Notes: generated from the sequence alone by a model not told the origin. Positions 52,364 through 60,661 are shown, numbered from the stretch's first letter. The stretch is DNA of 64,000 nt from Anaerolineae bacterium (GCA_030425205.1 JAUIAP010000001.1:1-64000); one strand, 5' to 3'. Program-made: numbers and translations.

Positions 52364-52369
52364 TGTCAA
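52364..52369 (-). promoter_or_regulatory. Consensus -35 for the ATL gene
   Basis: A perfect TTGACA on the minus strand lies 16-17 bases from TTAACA or TAACAA, which ends 4-5 bases before the ATG at 52336. Confidence 0.4.
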
Positions 52370-52429
52370 AAACAGGACTTTGGAACTATTGGTGACTGTA
52401 CTGACCTTCTGCAATTCACATTGTATCCT

Positions 52430-52555
52430 ATATATATCTCGGTTGAGCCGAGTGACCAAGCAAGACCAAACAAGGACAGATTTACAGACTTGGAGACACC
52501 ATTAGATCACAGTCTTCAAACAAAACAGCCAGAGAATTCTCTGGCTGTTTTTCTT
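52430..52555 (+). ncRNA. Candidate small RNA ending in an intrinsic terminator
   Basis: No convincing coding frame ends at the perfect palindromic terminator AAAACAGCCAGAGAA/TTCTCTGGCTGTTTT (52522-52551, T-rich to about 52558). Upstream are an AT-rich TATATATA tract (52430-52437), a small hairpin CTCGG/CCGAG (52438-52452) and AGACT/AGTCT pairing. A rightward RNA of about 110 bases is the simplest reading. Its target or function is unknown. Confidence 0.4.
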
Positions 52556-52558
52556 TTC
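52522..52558 (+). terminator. Intrinsic terminator of the candidate small RNA
   Basis: A 15-bp perfect stem with essentially no extra loop, followed by TTTTTCTTTT. The neighbouring ATL gene runs away from it. Confidence 0.85.
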
Positions 52559-52620
52559 TACAAAGAGATAATTGCATCGTCAGTGGCGCGACAATCATTT
52601 CAATGAGGCCGCAACGGGTA

Positions 52621-52823
52621 CAAACCTGTCATACCCGCGTAGGCGGGTATCCACTCTTATTACCTTAGGAACGTAACTTGAATAACTGTCCGAAGTAGAA
52701 GAATGGATTCCTGCCTTCGCAGGAATGACGGTACGACAGTAATTTAAGTCTCGATCCTTAGCGAAGAGTGGATTGCCACCTGCGTGGGAATGACAATCCT
52801 TCTTTGGAAGAAGGACAGGTTTG
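52621..52823. repeat. MITE-like cluster of palindromic repeats
   Basis: An outer perfect inverted repeat CAAACCTGTC (52621-52630) with GACAGGTTTG (52814-52823) encloses three copies of a hairpin unit of the type GGAT-x-CCTGC-GCAGG-AATGAC. The first copy (52628-52658) is inverted, with AGAGTGGAT and ATGAC ends, and faces the third (about 52764-52794). The second (52705-52729) has stem ATTCCTGC/GCAGGAAT. This repeat type is common between genes in many bacteria. There is no coding frame. Confidence 0.75.
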
Positions 52824-52864
52824 AAACCTGCCCCTACGATGCCCAATTGCCCACAAGACGGTGT

Positions 52865-53923
52865 TTATCCCGCCAAAAACTCTTCGACGCTGGCACGAGC
52901 AATACGCACGGCGTTGCCCAATTTGCGGGCTTTCAAATCACCCGATTCGATGGCCGCGAGAACATCTTCTTCACTAACCATCAAATAGCCCGCCACCTGC
53001 GCTGGGGTCATGACAGATGGCATTTCAGCATTGCCGCTGCTGGCTGGTGCCGCCTGTTGGGGTGCGGCTTGTTGGGGTGCAGCCTGTTGTTGCGGCTGCC
53101 CCATCTGCTGTTGCATTGCGCCAATTCCCATCATGCCGAGACCAAGCTCACCTAAATTGCCACCGCCACTGGTGTTTTCGGCTGCGGCAACGGCTGCCTC
53201 CGCCATTTTGACCTGCGTAAAGCTCGTCCCATACCCCATGCGTGTCACGACATCGAGCGAATCAGGATGCAGGTTGAAGCGAATGTTGAAATCGACCAAC
53301 ACCATACCCAGCGAATCAAACTCTGGCTGTAGTAAGCCAACGAGCAGTTCGTTTAGCTCTTGTGAGAAGGATTGTAATTGCGCGGGGCCAAGATTTTTGG
53401 CAATCGCCAATTCGCTCAGTTTGTCTTGCAACAAGACGCCCAACAGCGGATCGAGACGATCTTTGAGATCACCAATTTTGACGCTATCACGAAACGCATC
53501 CATCGCCTGCAAGAAACGCCATGGGTCGCTGACTTTAGCGACATAAGTTCCGTTGCCGATGATCGCGCTTGCGCCGGGGTTGCGCTGCGGATGCTCGACG
53601 ATAATCGGCTGCTGCGTCCCCCACTTGAACGTCATCTCCGTTGTTTTGAGGAAGTAGACGTCGGCCGTAAAGACGTTTTTTCGGCCGAATAATCCCGCCT
53701 CCAACATGTCGGTCAGGAATGGAATGTTGGCCGTCGTCAGCGTTTGCCGACCCGGTTCCAATGTCCCCATTTTTTTGCCACCACGCACGAAGACGGCCGT
53801 CTCATACGGGTTTACGATTGCTTGCGAGCCTAAGGCGATATCCCCTAACCCACCGGGCGGGAACTTCTGAACAATTTCTTCACGACCCCAATGGTCAATT
53901 GCAACACGGTCAAATACAGCCAT
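52865..53923 (-). CDS. SPFH-domain protein fused to a C-terminal excisionase-like helix-turn-helix
   Basis: 352 residues. Residues 30-240 form an SPFH (band 7) domain without a membrane segment (NPYETAVFVRGGKKMGTLEPGRQTLTTANIPFL; DVYFLKTTEMTFKWGTQQPI), resembling the YdjI-type cytoplasmic 'virion core' SPFH proteins. A Gln/Pro/Ala-rich linker (about 275-300) leads to a small HTH domain at about 305-352 (MTPAQVAGYLMVSEEDVLAAIESGDLKARKLGNAVRIARASVEEFL), like the MerR/excisionase-type DNA-binding domain. The leader GGAGACAAG-ATG equals that of the gene at 6854. The gene behind it (53982) is probably its partner. Confidence 0.78.
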   Translation of the reverse strand: MAVFDRVAIDHWGREEIVQKFPPGGLGDIALGSQAIVNPYETAVFVRGGKKMGTLEPGRQTLTTANIPFLTDMLEAGLFGRKNVFTADVYFLKTTEMTFKWGTQQPIIVEHPQRNPGASAIIGNGTYVAKVSDPWRFLQAMDAFRDSVKIGDLKDRLDPLLGVLLQDKLSELAIAKNLGPAQLQSFSQELNELLVGLLQPEFDSLGMVLVDFNIRFNLHPDSLDVVTRMGYGTSFTQVKMAEAAVAAAENTSGGGNLGELGLGMMGIGAMQQQMGQPQQQAAPQQAAPQQAAPASSGNAEMPSVMTPAQVAGYLMVSEEDVLAAIESGDLKARKLGNAVRIARASVEEFLAG

Positions 53924-53981
53924 CTTGTCTCCAATAGTTGTTAGTTGCGGTCAGTCGCAACGCGCAATTAGCAACTGGTCA

Positions 53982-54572
53982 CTAATCCATTCCTGCTAAA
54001 ATTTCTTGCCGTTCGGCAAACGCGCTGGCAGCTTGTTGCACTGCCGCGTTTAGTTGTGTAAGTGCACTGCCGATGTCGCCACCTACTGTGACGGTCTCTT
54101 CCAGCGCGGCGACTTGCCGCCCGATTTCATCGGCGTAATCAAAAAATTGGGCATCAAATGAATAGATGCGTTCTAAATCTGTCTCGTCGATTGTGTGACG
54201 GGCGAGAAAACCCGTATAGCCCGTTGGTGCGTCCATCACCTTTCCCGTCAGCCCACGCAAGCGGGTATCGACGTTGCCAAGACGCTCGGCATATTCCATC
54301 GCCAGCACAATATCTTGGCCTAACTGTTGGTGAACGTTGCTGAGTTGGAGGCGGGCTGCTTCCAGTTTTCGGCCGATTGCCGCCCGCAACGCCTCGTCCG
54401 CCTCGCGACGCTCATTCTTCGCCACATAGCCGCGAATACCCGGAATGCGGTCTAGCAATCGGGCAAAGCCACTCTTTTCTGTTTTTTCTGGGAACGGTGG
54501 GGGTTTAAGACGAGAGACGTCGTCCTCAATTTCGGCCGAATCCTTCATATCTGCAAAAAGTTCATCGTCCAT
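53982..54572 (-). CDS. Helical protein of unknown function next to the SPFH gene
   Basis: 196 residues with AGGAG 7 bases before the ATG. Mostly helical; a proline-rich basic segment (LKPPPFPEKTEKSGFARLLDRIPGIRGYVAKNERREAD) precedes a long helical bundle. The block GIRGYVAKNERREADEALR is the most family-like part. It ends 58 bases before the SPFH-HTH start, so they likely form an operon. The acidic N-terminus and helical bundle suggest an SPFH-assembly or membrane-bound partner, an inference from position only. Confidence 0.65.
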   Translation of the reverse strand: MDDELFADMKDSAEIEDDVSRLKPPPFPEKTEKSGFARLLDRIPGIRGYVAKNERREADEALRAAIGRKLEAARLQLSNVHQQLGQDIVLAMEYAERLGNVDTRLRGLTGKVMDAPTGYTGFLARHTIDETDLERIYSFDAQFFDYADEIGRQVAALEETVTVGGDIGSALTQLNAAVQQAASAFAERQEILAGMD

Positions 54573-54606
54573 TTCAGACTCCTGTAAGGTTTCATTAAAG
54601 TCAACT

Positions 54607-55086
54607 CTACAAAACTTTCTTTAAATCGGCAACCCTACCATTGGCTACTGTGACCAGTGTGGCAGGGGCAATCGGGAAGACGCTGTGCGGCGTTCCAGCA
54701 GCTGCCCAAATCGTTGTAAACACCAACAAATCTTCATCGACAAACAGGGGCATTGGCTCATTGTGACCGAGTGGGGCAACCCCGCCAATCGCATAACCCG
54801 TCGCACGCCGCACGGTGTCGGGATCAGCGCGCTTGACCTTTTTCTTGCCGACACCCATCAAGCGCGCCAATTTGCCAGTATCGAGCTGATTGTCACCCGA
54901 GACGAGCGCCATGACGGGGACATCATTGACTGTAAAACAGAGGCTCTTGACAATTTGTGCAACCGTGCACCCAATTGCCTCAGCCGCCTCATGTGCAGTA
55001 CGTGTGGGCTGCACAAAAGTTGTAATTTCAATGTTGAGGCCACATGCGCTTGCCGCCTCGTGAAAACGTTGAACAGAGGGTTGCAT
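54607..55086 (-). CDS. YbaK/EbsC-type aminoacyl-tRNA deacylase
   Basis: 159 residues from the ATG at 55086 (MQPSVQRFHEAASACG). Upstream ATGs at 55092, 55107 and 55125 are doubtful, because a terminator hairpin (55099-55122) lies between them. YbaK-family signs: TRTAHEAAEAIGCTVAQIVKSLCF (the conserved Lys), GKLARLMGVGKKKVKRADPDTVRRATGYAIGGVAPLGH and a final IWAAAGTPHSVFPI. The enzyme should clear misacylated tRNA, such as Cys-tRNA-Pro or Ser-tRNA. Confidence 0.9.
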   Translation of the reverse strand: MQPSVQRFHEAASACGLNIEITTFVQPTRTAHEAAEAIGCTVAQIVKSLCFTVNDVPVMALVSGDNQLDTGKLARLMGVGKKKVKRADPDTVRRATGYAIGGVAPLGHNEPMPLFVDEDLLVFTTIWAAAGTPHSVFPIAPATLVTVANGRVADLKKVL

Positions 55087-55091
55087 TGTCA

Positions 55092-55122
55092 TAACAAAAG
55101 TGGGCATCCGTAGATGCCCACT
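55092..55122 (-). terminator. Intrinsic terminator of the SH3b secreted-protein gene
   Basis: On the minus strand AGTGGGCATC, loop TACG, then GATGCCCACT and CTTTTGTT. It lies 65 bases after the stop of the SH3b gene (55187) and just before the YbaK start. Confidence 0.85.
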
Positions 55123-55186
55123 CATATTACACAGACAGCGTAGTCCATGTCAATTGCAAACAGAAATGTCTGCCTTATTTCATGCT

Positions 55187-56146
55187 TTATCCATCGGGGC
55201 AAGCGACCTGACCATCATCAATTGAGCAGCCATCGCTGTTGTCAACCAAGATTGGCAAATCGAGAATGCCGCGCTCGCTCAGTGCATTGACGGGAACCCA
55301 GCCAGCATCGCCACCGCCTGTGACGGAGACCCAGCAGCCCCAGAAATCACGACCGACCATTGTCACCTCAACGTTTGGCGTGTAGGCGCGACCCGTTGTG
55401 CTGTCGGGATCGGCCGTTTCAAAGATGTCTGTCCAGCGTGTCGTTGAAGCCATCGTTGCGTTGCCGGGACGACCGCAAATACGCGCATCGAATTGTGGGG
55501 GCGATTGGCATGACTCGCCAGCAAAGTGGTCGGTCCAGACGTCGAACGTGCTGATGTCAACGCTCGTTTCAACAGAGCTGGTTGGAACCCATCCATCACC
55601 CGCATCTGCCCAGATAAAGAGCCATGTGCCAGATTCATTACGCGCCAAAATTTTGACGGGCGTGCCTTGCGCAATAGGTGCAATCGTGCGATAGCATTCA
55701 TCGGCACCCGCTTTGATATCGCGGCTGACGCGCATAATGCCGTTGGTGATGATGCCGTTGCCACTTGGCGCAGGAGCTGGCCCATCAAATTCACCCGCAC
55801 GATTTTCATCACCCTGCCCATTGTCCCAAATCGGCAACACGTTGATGTCACCATTAATGGTGATGTCGCTTGCAGCGACCCAGCCGTTAAATTTGTCTGG
55901 CCCTGTGCCAGCGGCGATATAGACAAGTGAATTGTCGCGATTGCGTCCTTGCAACGTTACGGGCGTTCCTTGCGGGAATGTGCCGACGATGGGGGAGCTT
56001 AGATTGGGGTCTCTGTGAAGGTTGACCGATTCGGCCGAAACGGTGCCGCTCAATTCTTCTGCATAAACAGCTGTTGTGAGTGCGAGAATTGGCAATAGTA
56101 GCAACATGAAAAGTTGCCAAAAGCGAAGTTGATAGGTGCTTCTCAT
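55187..56146 (-). CDS. Secreted protein with SH3b-type repeats
   Basis: 319 residues from the ATG at 56146, which has GGAG 7 bases upstream. The signal peptide (FWQLFMLLLLPILALTTAVYA) leads to four SH3b-like units: one with LSGTVSAESVNLHRDPNLSSPIVGTFPQGTPVTLQGRN, others with GTPVKILARNESGTWLFIWADAGDGWVPTSSV and YTPNVEVTMVGRDFWGCWVSVTGGGDAGWVPVNAL. Such domains bind cell-wall peptides or glycans. Six Cys occur in the second half, so disulfides are likely. It resembles the SH3b proteins at 59419 and 60682. Confidence 0.8.
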   Translation of the reverse strand: MRSTYQLRFWQLFMLLLLPILALTTAVYAEELSGTVSAESVNLHRDPNLSSPIVGTFPQGTPVTLQGRNRDNSLVYIAAGTGPDKFNGWVAASDITINGDINVLPIWDNGQGDENRAGEFDGPAPAPSGNGIITNGIMRVSRDIKAGADECYRTIAPIAQGTPVKILARNESGTWLFIWADAGDGWVPTSSVETSVDISTFDVWTDHFAGESCQSPPQFDARICGRPGNATMASTTRWTDIFETADPDSTTGRAYTPNVEVTMVGRDFWGCWVSVTGGGDAGWVPVNALSERGILDLPILVDNSDGCSIDDGQVACPDG

Positions 56147-56324
56147 TATGAACTCCTTTGTTTGAGTCACACTGCGAAAATGCAGCGTAATTTAGTCACT
56201 GCGACGAAGCCGCATTGTTTGTTTAATTATCCCTAATTTTGCGTTAATGACTAGGGGAATTCAGTGGTAGTTTTACACCATTGGTCCTTTTCCCCACCTA
56301 TTTGCGACGATTGACCCACGCAGA

Positions 56325-56352
56325 TTGGGTTGCATCGGCAATGCGCTATAAT
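56325..56352 (+). promoter_or_regulatory. Promoter of the leaderless DUF951 gene
   Basis: TTGGGT (56325-56330), 16-base spacer, TATAAT (56347-56352), then 7 bases and the ATG at 56360. It is one of the clearest leaderless arrangements here. Confidence 0.6.
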
Positions 56353-56359
56353 TCAGCCT

Positions 56360-56569
56360 ATGATTGTCCAAGTAGCCGTCGGCGACACAGCACAAATGCG
56401 CAAGTCTCATCCATGCGGTAGTTCCGAGTGGCGTGTCACGCGCATCGGTGTTGACATCGGGCTACAATGTCTCGGTTGTCAGCGGCGCGTCTTGATTCCG
56501 CGCAGCAAGTTTAATAAGCAAGTAAAGAAGGTCGTTCGTGACCCCGCGTCTGACACGGGTCCCGATTAA
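56360..56569 (+). CDS. DUF951 family protein
   Basis: 69 residues. The pattern VGDTAQMRKSHPCGSSEWRVTRIGVDIGLQCLGCQRRVLIPRSKFNKQVKKV matches DUF951: a beta-barrel-like small protein with HPCG, a DIGL stretch and CLGC as a metal-binding pair. Its role is unknown; it is common in Firmicutes and Chloroflexota, often near the ribosomal or chromosome-partition genes, which are not seen here. The true start is 56360, not the upstream ATG at 56330. Confidence 0.85.
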   Translation: MIVQVAVGDTAQMRKSHPCGSSEWRVTRIGVDIGLQCLGCQRRVLIPRSKFNKQVKKVVRDPASDTGPD

Positions 56570-56586
56570 GCCCCATCTATAATAAA

Positions 56587-58035
56587 ATGGCAATTTGGTT
56601 AGGAAGATTTTACGTCGTCGTGTTGGCGGGGTTGGCACTCTATGGCTGTCTCGGAATCGTGACGCTGCTTTTTTATTGGCGACATCGTCACAGCAAACAA
56701 CTGCTGCCACAGGTGCATGAGCGCGACTTGCCACCCGTGGTGGTGCAGTTGCCGATCTACAATGAGCAGTTTGTTGTCGAGCGGTTGATCGATGCGGCGG
56801 CGCAGCTTGACTACCCACGCGATCGGCTGCATATTCAGGTGTGTGATGATTCGGCCGATCTCACCACCTCGCTCGCCCAAAAACTGGTCGAAAAATGGCA
56901 ACGGGCTGGCGTTTCGATTACGCTGTTACACCGCACAGATCGCATCGGCTATAAGGCCGGTGCGTTGCAGGCCGCGCTCGATTGTGCGCCATCCGCGCCC
57001 GACACGTTGATCGCCATATTTGATGCTGACTTTGCACCATCGGCCGATTTTTTACGGCGCACCGTCCCCCACTTTCTGCACAACGACGAACTGGGCGTGA
57101 TCCAAACGCGCTGGGGACATCTCAATCAACCCGAATCGACACTCACGCGCGCGCAAGCCATCGCCATAGACAAACATTTTATGCTCGACCAACTGGTGCG
57201 GCATCGCGCGGATCTATTTCCCAAATTTAATGGCAGCGGTGGCATTTGGCGACGCGATTGTTTGATCGATGCGGGCGGATGGCAGGCCGACACCGTCTGT
57301 GAGGATTTGTGCTTAAGTACGCGGGCGGTGCTGCGCGGCTGGCGCTTTAAGCTGTTGGACGAGGTGACGGCTGCGGCCGAATTGCCCAACACAATTGCCG
57401 CATTCAAGACACAACAGGCACGTTGGGCCAAAGGTTCGATCCAATGTTTGCTTAAGTTTTTCGGCGCAATCATCAGCGCACATGAGCACAGTTGGGCTGC
57501 GCGTCTCTACGCCGTGTTTACCATGCTCGGCTACTTCACCAATCCACTGCTCCTTCTCTTGCTGCTGCTCCAACTGCCCATGATCGCATTTGACGTGCAG
57601 CTCTCACCCTTGCTTTGGCTGTTTACGCTCGTCGGGCTATCACAACCGCTGCTATTCATTATCGGGCAACAACTACTCTATCCCGACTGGCGCAAGCGCA
57701 TCCGCCACTTCCCTGCCCTGCTGCTGATCATGACAGGTCTGACGCTCAGCCAGACCCGCGCCATCCTGCAAGCGTTGACGCGCCGCGACCACACGTTTGT
57801 GCGCACGCCCAAAGGGATGGGACAACACACCCAATATAAGTTACCATTTGACTGGATTTTATTGACCGAAGTAGCCTGCACACTGTATGCACTCGTCGGC
57901 ATTGCCTTTGCGCTGCACCAGCGACGTTTTGGCGCGTTGGCGTTGCTGCTTAACTGCGCCATTGGCTATGGCTACATTACCTATCTTGGCCTACGTGAAA
58001 TCAGGCGTGCGGTCGTCTCGCCCGTTGCAGAGTAG
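56587..58035 (+). CDS. Cellulose-synthase-like GT2 glycosyltransferase
   Basis: 482 residues. One N-terminal helix, a large GT2 domain, then about four C-terminal helices (LYAVFTMLGYFTNPLLLLLLLLQL; FTLVGLSQPLLFII; ILLTEVACTLYALVGIAFAL). Catalytic motifs: PIYNEQFVVERLIDAA, the CDDS and DAD acids, VCEDLCLSTRAVLRG with the ED pair, and QQARWAKGSIQ (QxxRW). The family (CslA/glucomannan-synthase-like) makes and pushes out beta-linked polysaccharide or adds sugar to lipid. The start at 56587 has a TATAAT only 3 bases before it, so the true start could be slightly further in. It is followed 20 bases later by the YcaQ gene. Confidence 0.9.
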   Translation: MAIWLGRFYVVVLAGLALYGCLGIVTLLFYWRHRHSKQLLPQVHERDLPPVVVQLPIYNEQFVVERLIDAAAQLDYPRDRLHIQVCDDSADLTTSLAQKLVEKWQRAGVSITLLHRTDRIGYKAGALQAALDCAPSAPDTLIAIFDADFAPSADFLRRTVPHFLHNDELGVIQTRWGHLNQPESTLTRAQAIAIDKHFMLDQLVRHRADLFPKFNGSGGIWRRDCLIDAGGWQADTVCEDLCLSTRAVLRGWRFKLLDEVTAAAELPNTIAAFKTQQARWAKGSIQCLLKFFGAIISAHEHSWAARLYAVFTMLGYFTNPLLLLLLLLQLPMIAFDVQLSPLLWLFTLVGLSQPLLFIIGQQLLYPDWRKRIRHFPALLLIMTGLTLSQTRAILQALTRRDHTFVRTPKGMGQHTQYKLPFDWILLTEVACTLYALVGIAFALHQRRFGALALLLNCAIGYGYITYLGLREIRRAVVSPVAE

Positions 58036-58055
58036 GCAACCGCACGCACCAAACC

Positions 58056-59276
58056 ATGACAGCATTAAACCTATCCCGACAAGATGCCCGCCGTTTTGCC
58101 GTCAAAAAACAGCTCTTGAGTGGGCAACGCCCGCCGCTAACGAGTGCAGGGGTGATGGAGGTGTTCCGCGCACTCGGCTGCGTGCAGCTTGATCCCATCC
58201 GCGCCGTTGAACGCACGCAATATCTCGTCCTTTGGAGTCGCATGGGCAACTTTGACCGCCAACTGCTGCACCAAGTGCAGTTTGAAGAGCGGCAACTGTT
58301 CGAGTATTGGGCGCACGCGGCGTCGATTGTCTTGACGGAGCATTTTCCACTGCATCGCAATCGGATGGATCGGGCGCGCACGGCAACAGGCAAGTGGCAA
58401 CTGCGACGCAATCAGTGGTTGGAGGATAACGCGACATTTCGTCAATTCGTGCTGGCAGAAATCGGCCGAAAACAGCCCGTACATTCGGCCGAAATTGAAG
58501 ATCGCGCAGACGTGCCATGGTCAAGCGGCGGCTGGACAGAAAACCAAAGCAAGCGCAGCGTCACACAACTACTCGACTACCTTTGGACATTGGGGGAAGT
58601 GACCGTTGCACAACGGGAGGGATTGCGACGCAAATGGATGCTGCTCGATGACTTTTTGCCCGCCCATATTTCACGTGAGCCGTTGAGCGATGAAGAGGAA
58701 ACACGTCAGGCGATTCAAATCGCGCTAGCCGCGCTCGGCGTTGCAACCAAACGACAAATCAAAAAACATTTCACACGCGGCGGCTATCCAAACTTTGCGA
58801 AGCAGTTCAAAAAAATGGAAAAAACGGGCGTGATTCTGCCCGTAAATGTTGAGGGGATGACCGATCAGTGGTTTATGCTGGCGCAGGATTTGCCCATTTT
58901 GGAACAGTTACAAGCGGGGCAATTCGCAGGGCGCACGGTATTGCTTTCACCATTTGACAATTTGATTTGCGACCGCGATCGGACAGAATCATTGTGGGAT
59001 TTTTACTTTCGGATTGAGATCTATGTCCCCAAGGCGAAACGGCAGTATGGCTACTATGTGTTGCCGATTTTGCAGGGGGAGCAATTAATCGGCCGAATTG
59101 CTCCCCGCATGGATCGCAAGACCAACATCTTAACCATCAATGGCCTGTATGCCGAACCCGACGCGCCTCGTGACGCCGCCACAACCGCCGCCATCTACAC
59201 ACAAATTGGCACGCTGGCGGACTGGATTGGCGCAAAAGAGATTCAGTACAATCCCGAAAAGCCACGCGATTGGTAA
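58056..59276 (+). CDS. YcaQ/AlkZ-type winged-helix DNA glycosylase
   Basis: 406 residues. The family signature is at the N-terminus: LSRQDARRFAVKKQLL, then GCVQLDPIRAVERTQYLVLWSRMG, where the QxD (Gln-Leu-Asp) motif is catalytic in the interstrand-crosslink glycosylase AlkX/YcaQ. FEYWAHAASIVLTEHFPLHR and the block LLSPFDNLICDRDRTESLWDFYFRIEIYVPKAKRQYGYYVLPILQGEQLIGRI are the other conserved parts. It should excise bulky or crosslinked alkyl bases. It lies 20 bases behind the glycosyltransferase gene and may be co-transcribed with it, though their functions are unrelated. Confidence 0.88.
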   Translation: MTALNLSRQDARRFAVKKQLLSGQRPPLTSAGVMEVFRALGCVQLDPIRAVERTQYLVLWSRMGNFDRQLLHQVQFEERQLFEYWAHAASIVLTEHFPLHRNRMDRARTATGKWQLRRNQWLEDNATFRQFVLAEIGRKQPVHSAEIEDRADVPWSSGGWTENQSKRSVTQLLDYLWTLGEVTVAQREGLRRKWMLLDDFLPAHISREPLSDEEETRQAIQIALAALGVATKRQIKKHFTRGGYPNFAKQFKKMEKTGVILPVNVEGMTDQWFMLAQDLPILEQLQAGQFAGRTVLLSPFDNLICDRDRTESLWDFYFRIEIYVPKAKRQYGYYVLPILQGEQLIGRIAPRMDRKTNILTINGLYAEPDAPRDAATTAAIYTQIGTLADWIGAKEIQYNPEKPRDW

Positions 59277-59316
59277 GACCAGAATTAAAGTGCACCGAGG
59301 CCACAGCGATCAGTCA

Positions 59317-59357
59317 TCGCCTGCGCGGATTTGTTGCCTCATCCGCGCAATCGGCGA
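59317..59357. terminator. GC-rich hairpin between convergent genes
   Basis: TCGCC-TGCGCGGAT (59317-59330) pairs with ATCCGCGCA (59341-59349) and, after a 3-base bulge, GGCGA (59353-59357). It lacks a T run, so it may be a factor-dependent or simply stabilising 3' structure of ycaQ. Confidence 0.45.
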
Positions 59358-59418
59358 CAACGCTGTTTGTTAAACGTCGTTTCACTCAATTGGCGCACAT
59401 TGACGCCGTCATCGAAAC

Positions 59419-60483
59419 CTATTGCATTGCAGCAACCGCGTTGGCGATATTAATAAACTCGTGATAAGCCCGCTCTGCGCCTGTCTTGGCGACATTACGA
59501 TTCAAGTCAGAAAACGTCCCGCCTTTTAGACAGAACAACATCGCATCTTTTGCCGTGTCGACAAGCGACGTGACAGAACGTTCGTAGCCATCGACCAAGT
59601 TCCGCGCATTGTTCGGCACGCTGTAAAATTCAGGCGAGAGTGCAATCAGCACATACGCCCCGACGATTGCATCACAATCGGGTGTGGCGGGAATTAACGC
59701 TTTCTGGATCGCGTCTGCACTAGCGGCCGAAATGAGTTGAACGCGGAAAAATGTTTCAGCATCATAGGCAATTTTGGCCGGGCTGAGCGCATCCATATCA
59801 ACCAAATTGACAATGTCTTGAATGACACGTGGGCCACGTGTTTGTCCATTCCATTCGAGATAGAGGTTCACTACGGTGTCCGCCAACGCTTTTTCTAGAT
59901 CAGTTGGAGGGGTGCCGTCGTTGTCACCACCCATATCGCCGCCAGCATCTCCACCACCAACGACTTCTTCATCTTGCGTGATTGCGTTGACTGGCACAAA
60001 GCCATTGCCCAATGCGGATTCCATCTTCGCCCAAGCCATATCTATTGATGTCACTGTCAGTTTAGTGCCGGGCGGAATCGCCACGCCTGTAGAGCTTTGT
60101 GGATTGGGTGCGCTGTAAATATTTGTCCAGCGAATGGTGACCGCGTTGCCCGTCGTCGTCATGCCGCCTCCCCCAGAACCTCCGCTCGTCGATCCGATAC
60201 GCAGCGCATCACGCGGGACATACCCATCACCTAATGGCGATGTGATTTTTACCCAGCGTCCTTCATCTGAGACAATGGTGACATGCGTATTGGGGGGCAA
60301 CGCCTTGCCTGTCGCCGAATTTGGGTTGGGTGCGCTGTAGATATTTGTCCAGCGCACGGTGACGGCGCTGCCCGTCGTGCTATGGTCGTCCCCATCATGG
60401 GCATTGGCAATTGAGACACCACTGAAGATCAGGATTGCCAACAAAACACCGATAAATGCTGTGAAACGTCGTTGGGTTAACAT
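59419..60483 (-). CDS. Secreted protein with two SH3b domains and a conserved C-terminal helical domain (copy 2)
   Basis: 354 residues from the ATG at 60483; AGGAG lies 10 bases upstream, and an ATG directly behind it (60492) is too near. Signal peptide FTAFIGVLLAILIFSGVSIANA. Two SH3b units follow with the shared block TVRWTNIYSAPNP.S.TG.A(L/I)PP (about 45-105 and 110-175), then a Gly/Asp linker (GGGDAGGDMGGDNDGTP). A helical domain of about 150 residues ends the protein and is shared with the next gene. It has four Cys-type positions in matching places (TPDCDAI; LFCLKGG). The role is unknown, likely wall binding. Confidence 0.8.
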   Translation of the reverse strand: MLTQRRFTAFIGVLLAILIFSGVSIANAHDGDDHSTTGSAVTVRWTNIYSAPNPNSATGKALPPNTHVTIVSDEGRWVKITSPLGDGYVPRDALRIGSTSGGSGGGGMTTTGNAVTIRWTNIYSAPNPQSSTGVAIPPGTKLTVTSIDMAWAKMESALGNGFVPVNAITQDEEVVGGGDAGGDMGGDNDGTPPTDLEKALADTVVNLYLEWNGQTRGPRVIQDIVNLVDMDALSPAKIAYDAETFFRVQLISAASADAIQKALIPATPDCDAIVGAYVLIALSPEFYSVPNNARNLVDGYERSVTSLVDTAKDAMLFCLKGGTFSDLNRNVAKTGAERAYHEFINIANAVAAMQ

Positions 60484-60623
60484 CGGGATCATTCTCCTTT
60501 GTTGCATAGGTTTTTGAAGCGTTGAACGTCTTGTCAGTAAAACAAGACAACTTTATTTTAGCGAGGTTGCATCCTATTTGCATGACGGTGACTGTATATT
60601 TCTGGTTACAGCTTTGAGAAACC

Positions 60624-60661
60624 AAACGGGGTCTGCTAGCGCAAACTAGCAGACCCCGTTT
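60624..60661. terminator. Hairpin terminator between the two SH3b paralogues
   Basis: AAACGGGGTCTGCTAG (60624-60639), loop CGCAAA, CTAGCAGACCCCGTTT (60646-60661): a perfect 16-bp stem. It is 21 bases after the stop of the gene at 60682 read leftward, with a modest T-rich tail. Confidence 0.85.

Noticed and set aside
52310-52606. 98-residue frame over the candidate small RNA
   Set aside because: It begins inside the ATL gene in antisense and reads through a strong terminator and the repeat region; no ribosome-binding site and no domain.
59826-59845. ACACGTGG-CCACGTGT palindrome as an operator
   Set aside because: It is in the coding part for R(G/D)PRVI and the similar sequence in the paralogue (about 61093) follows from protein homology.
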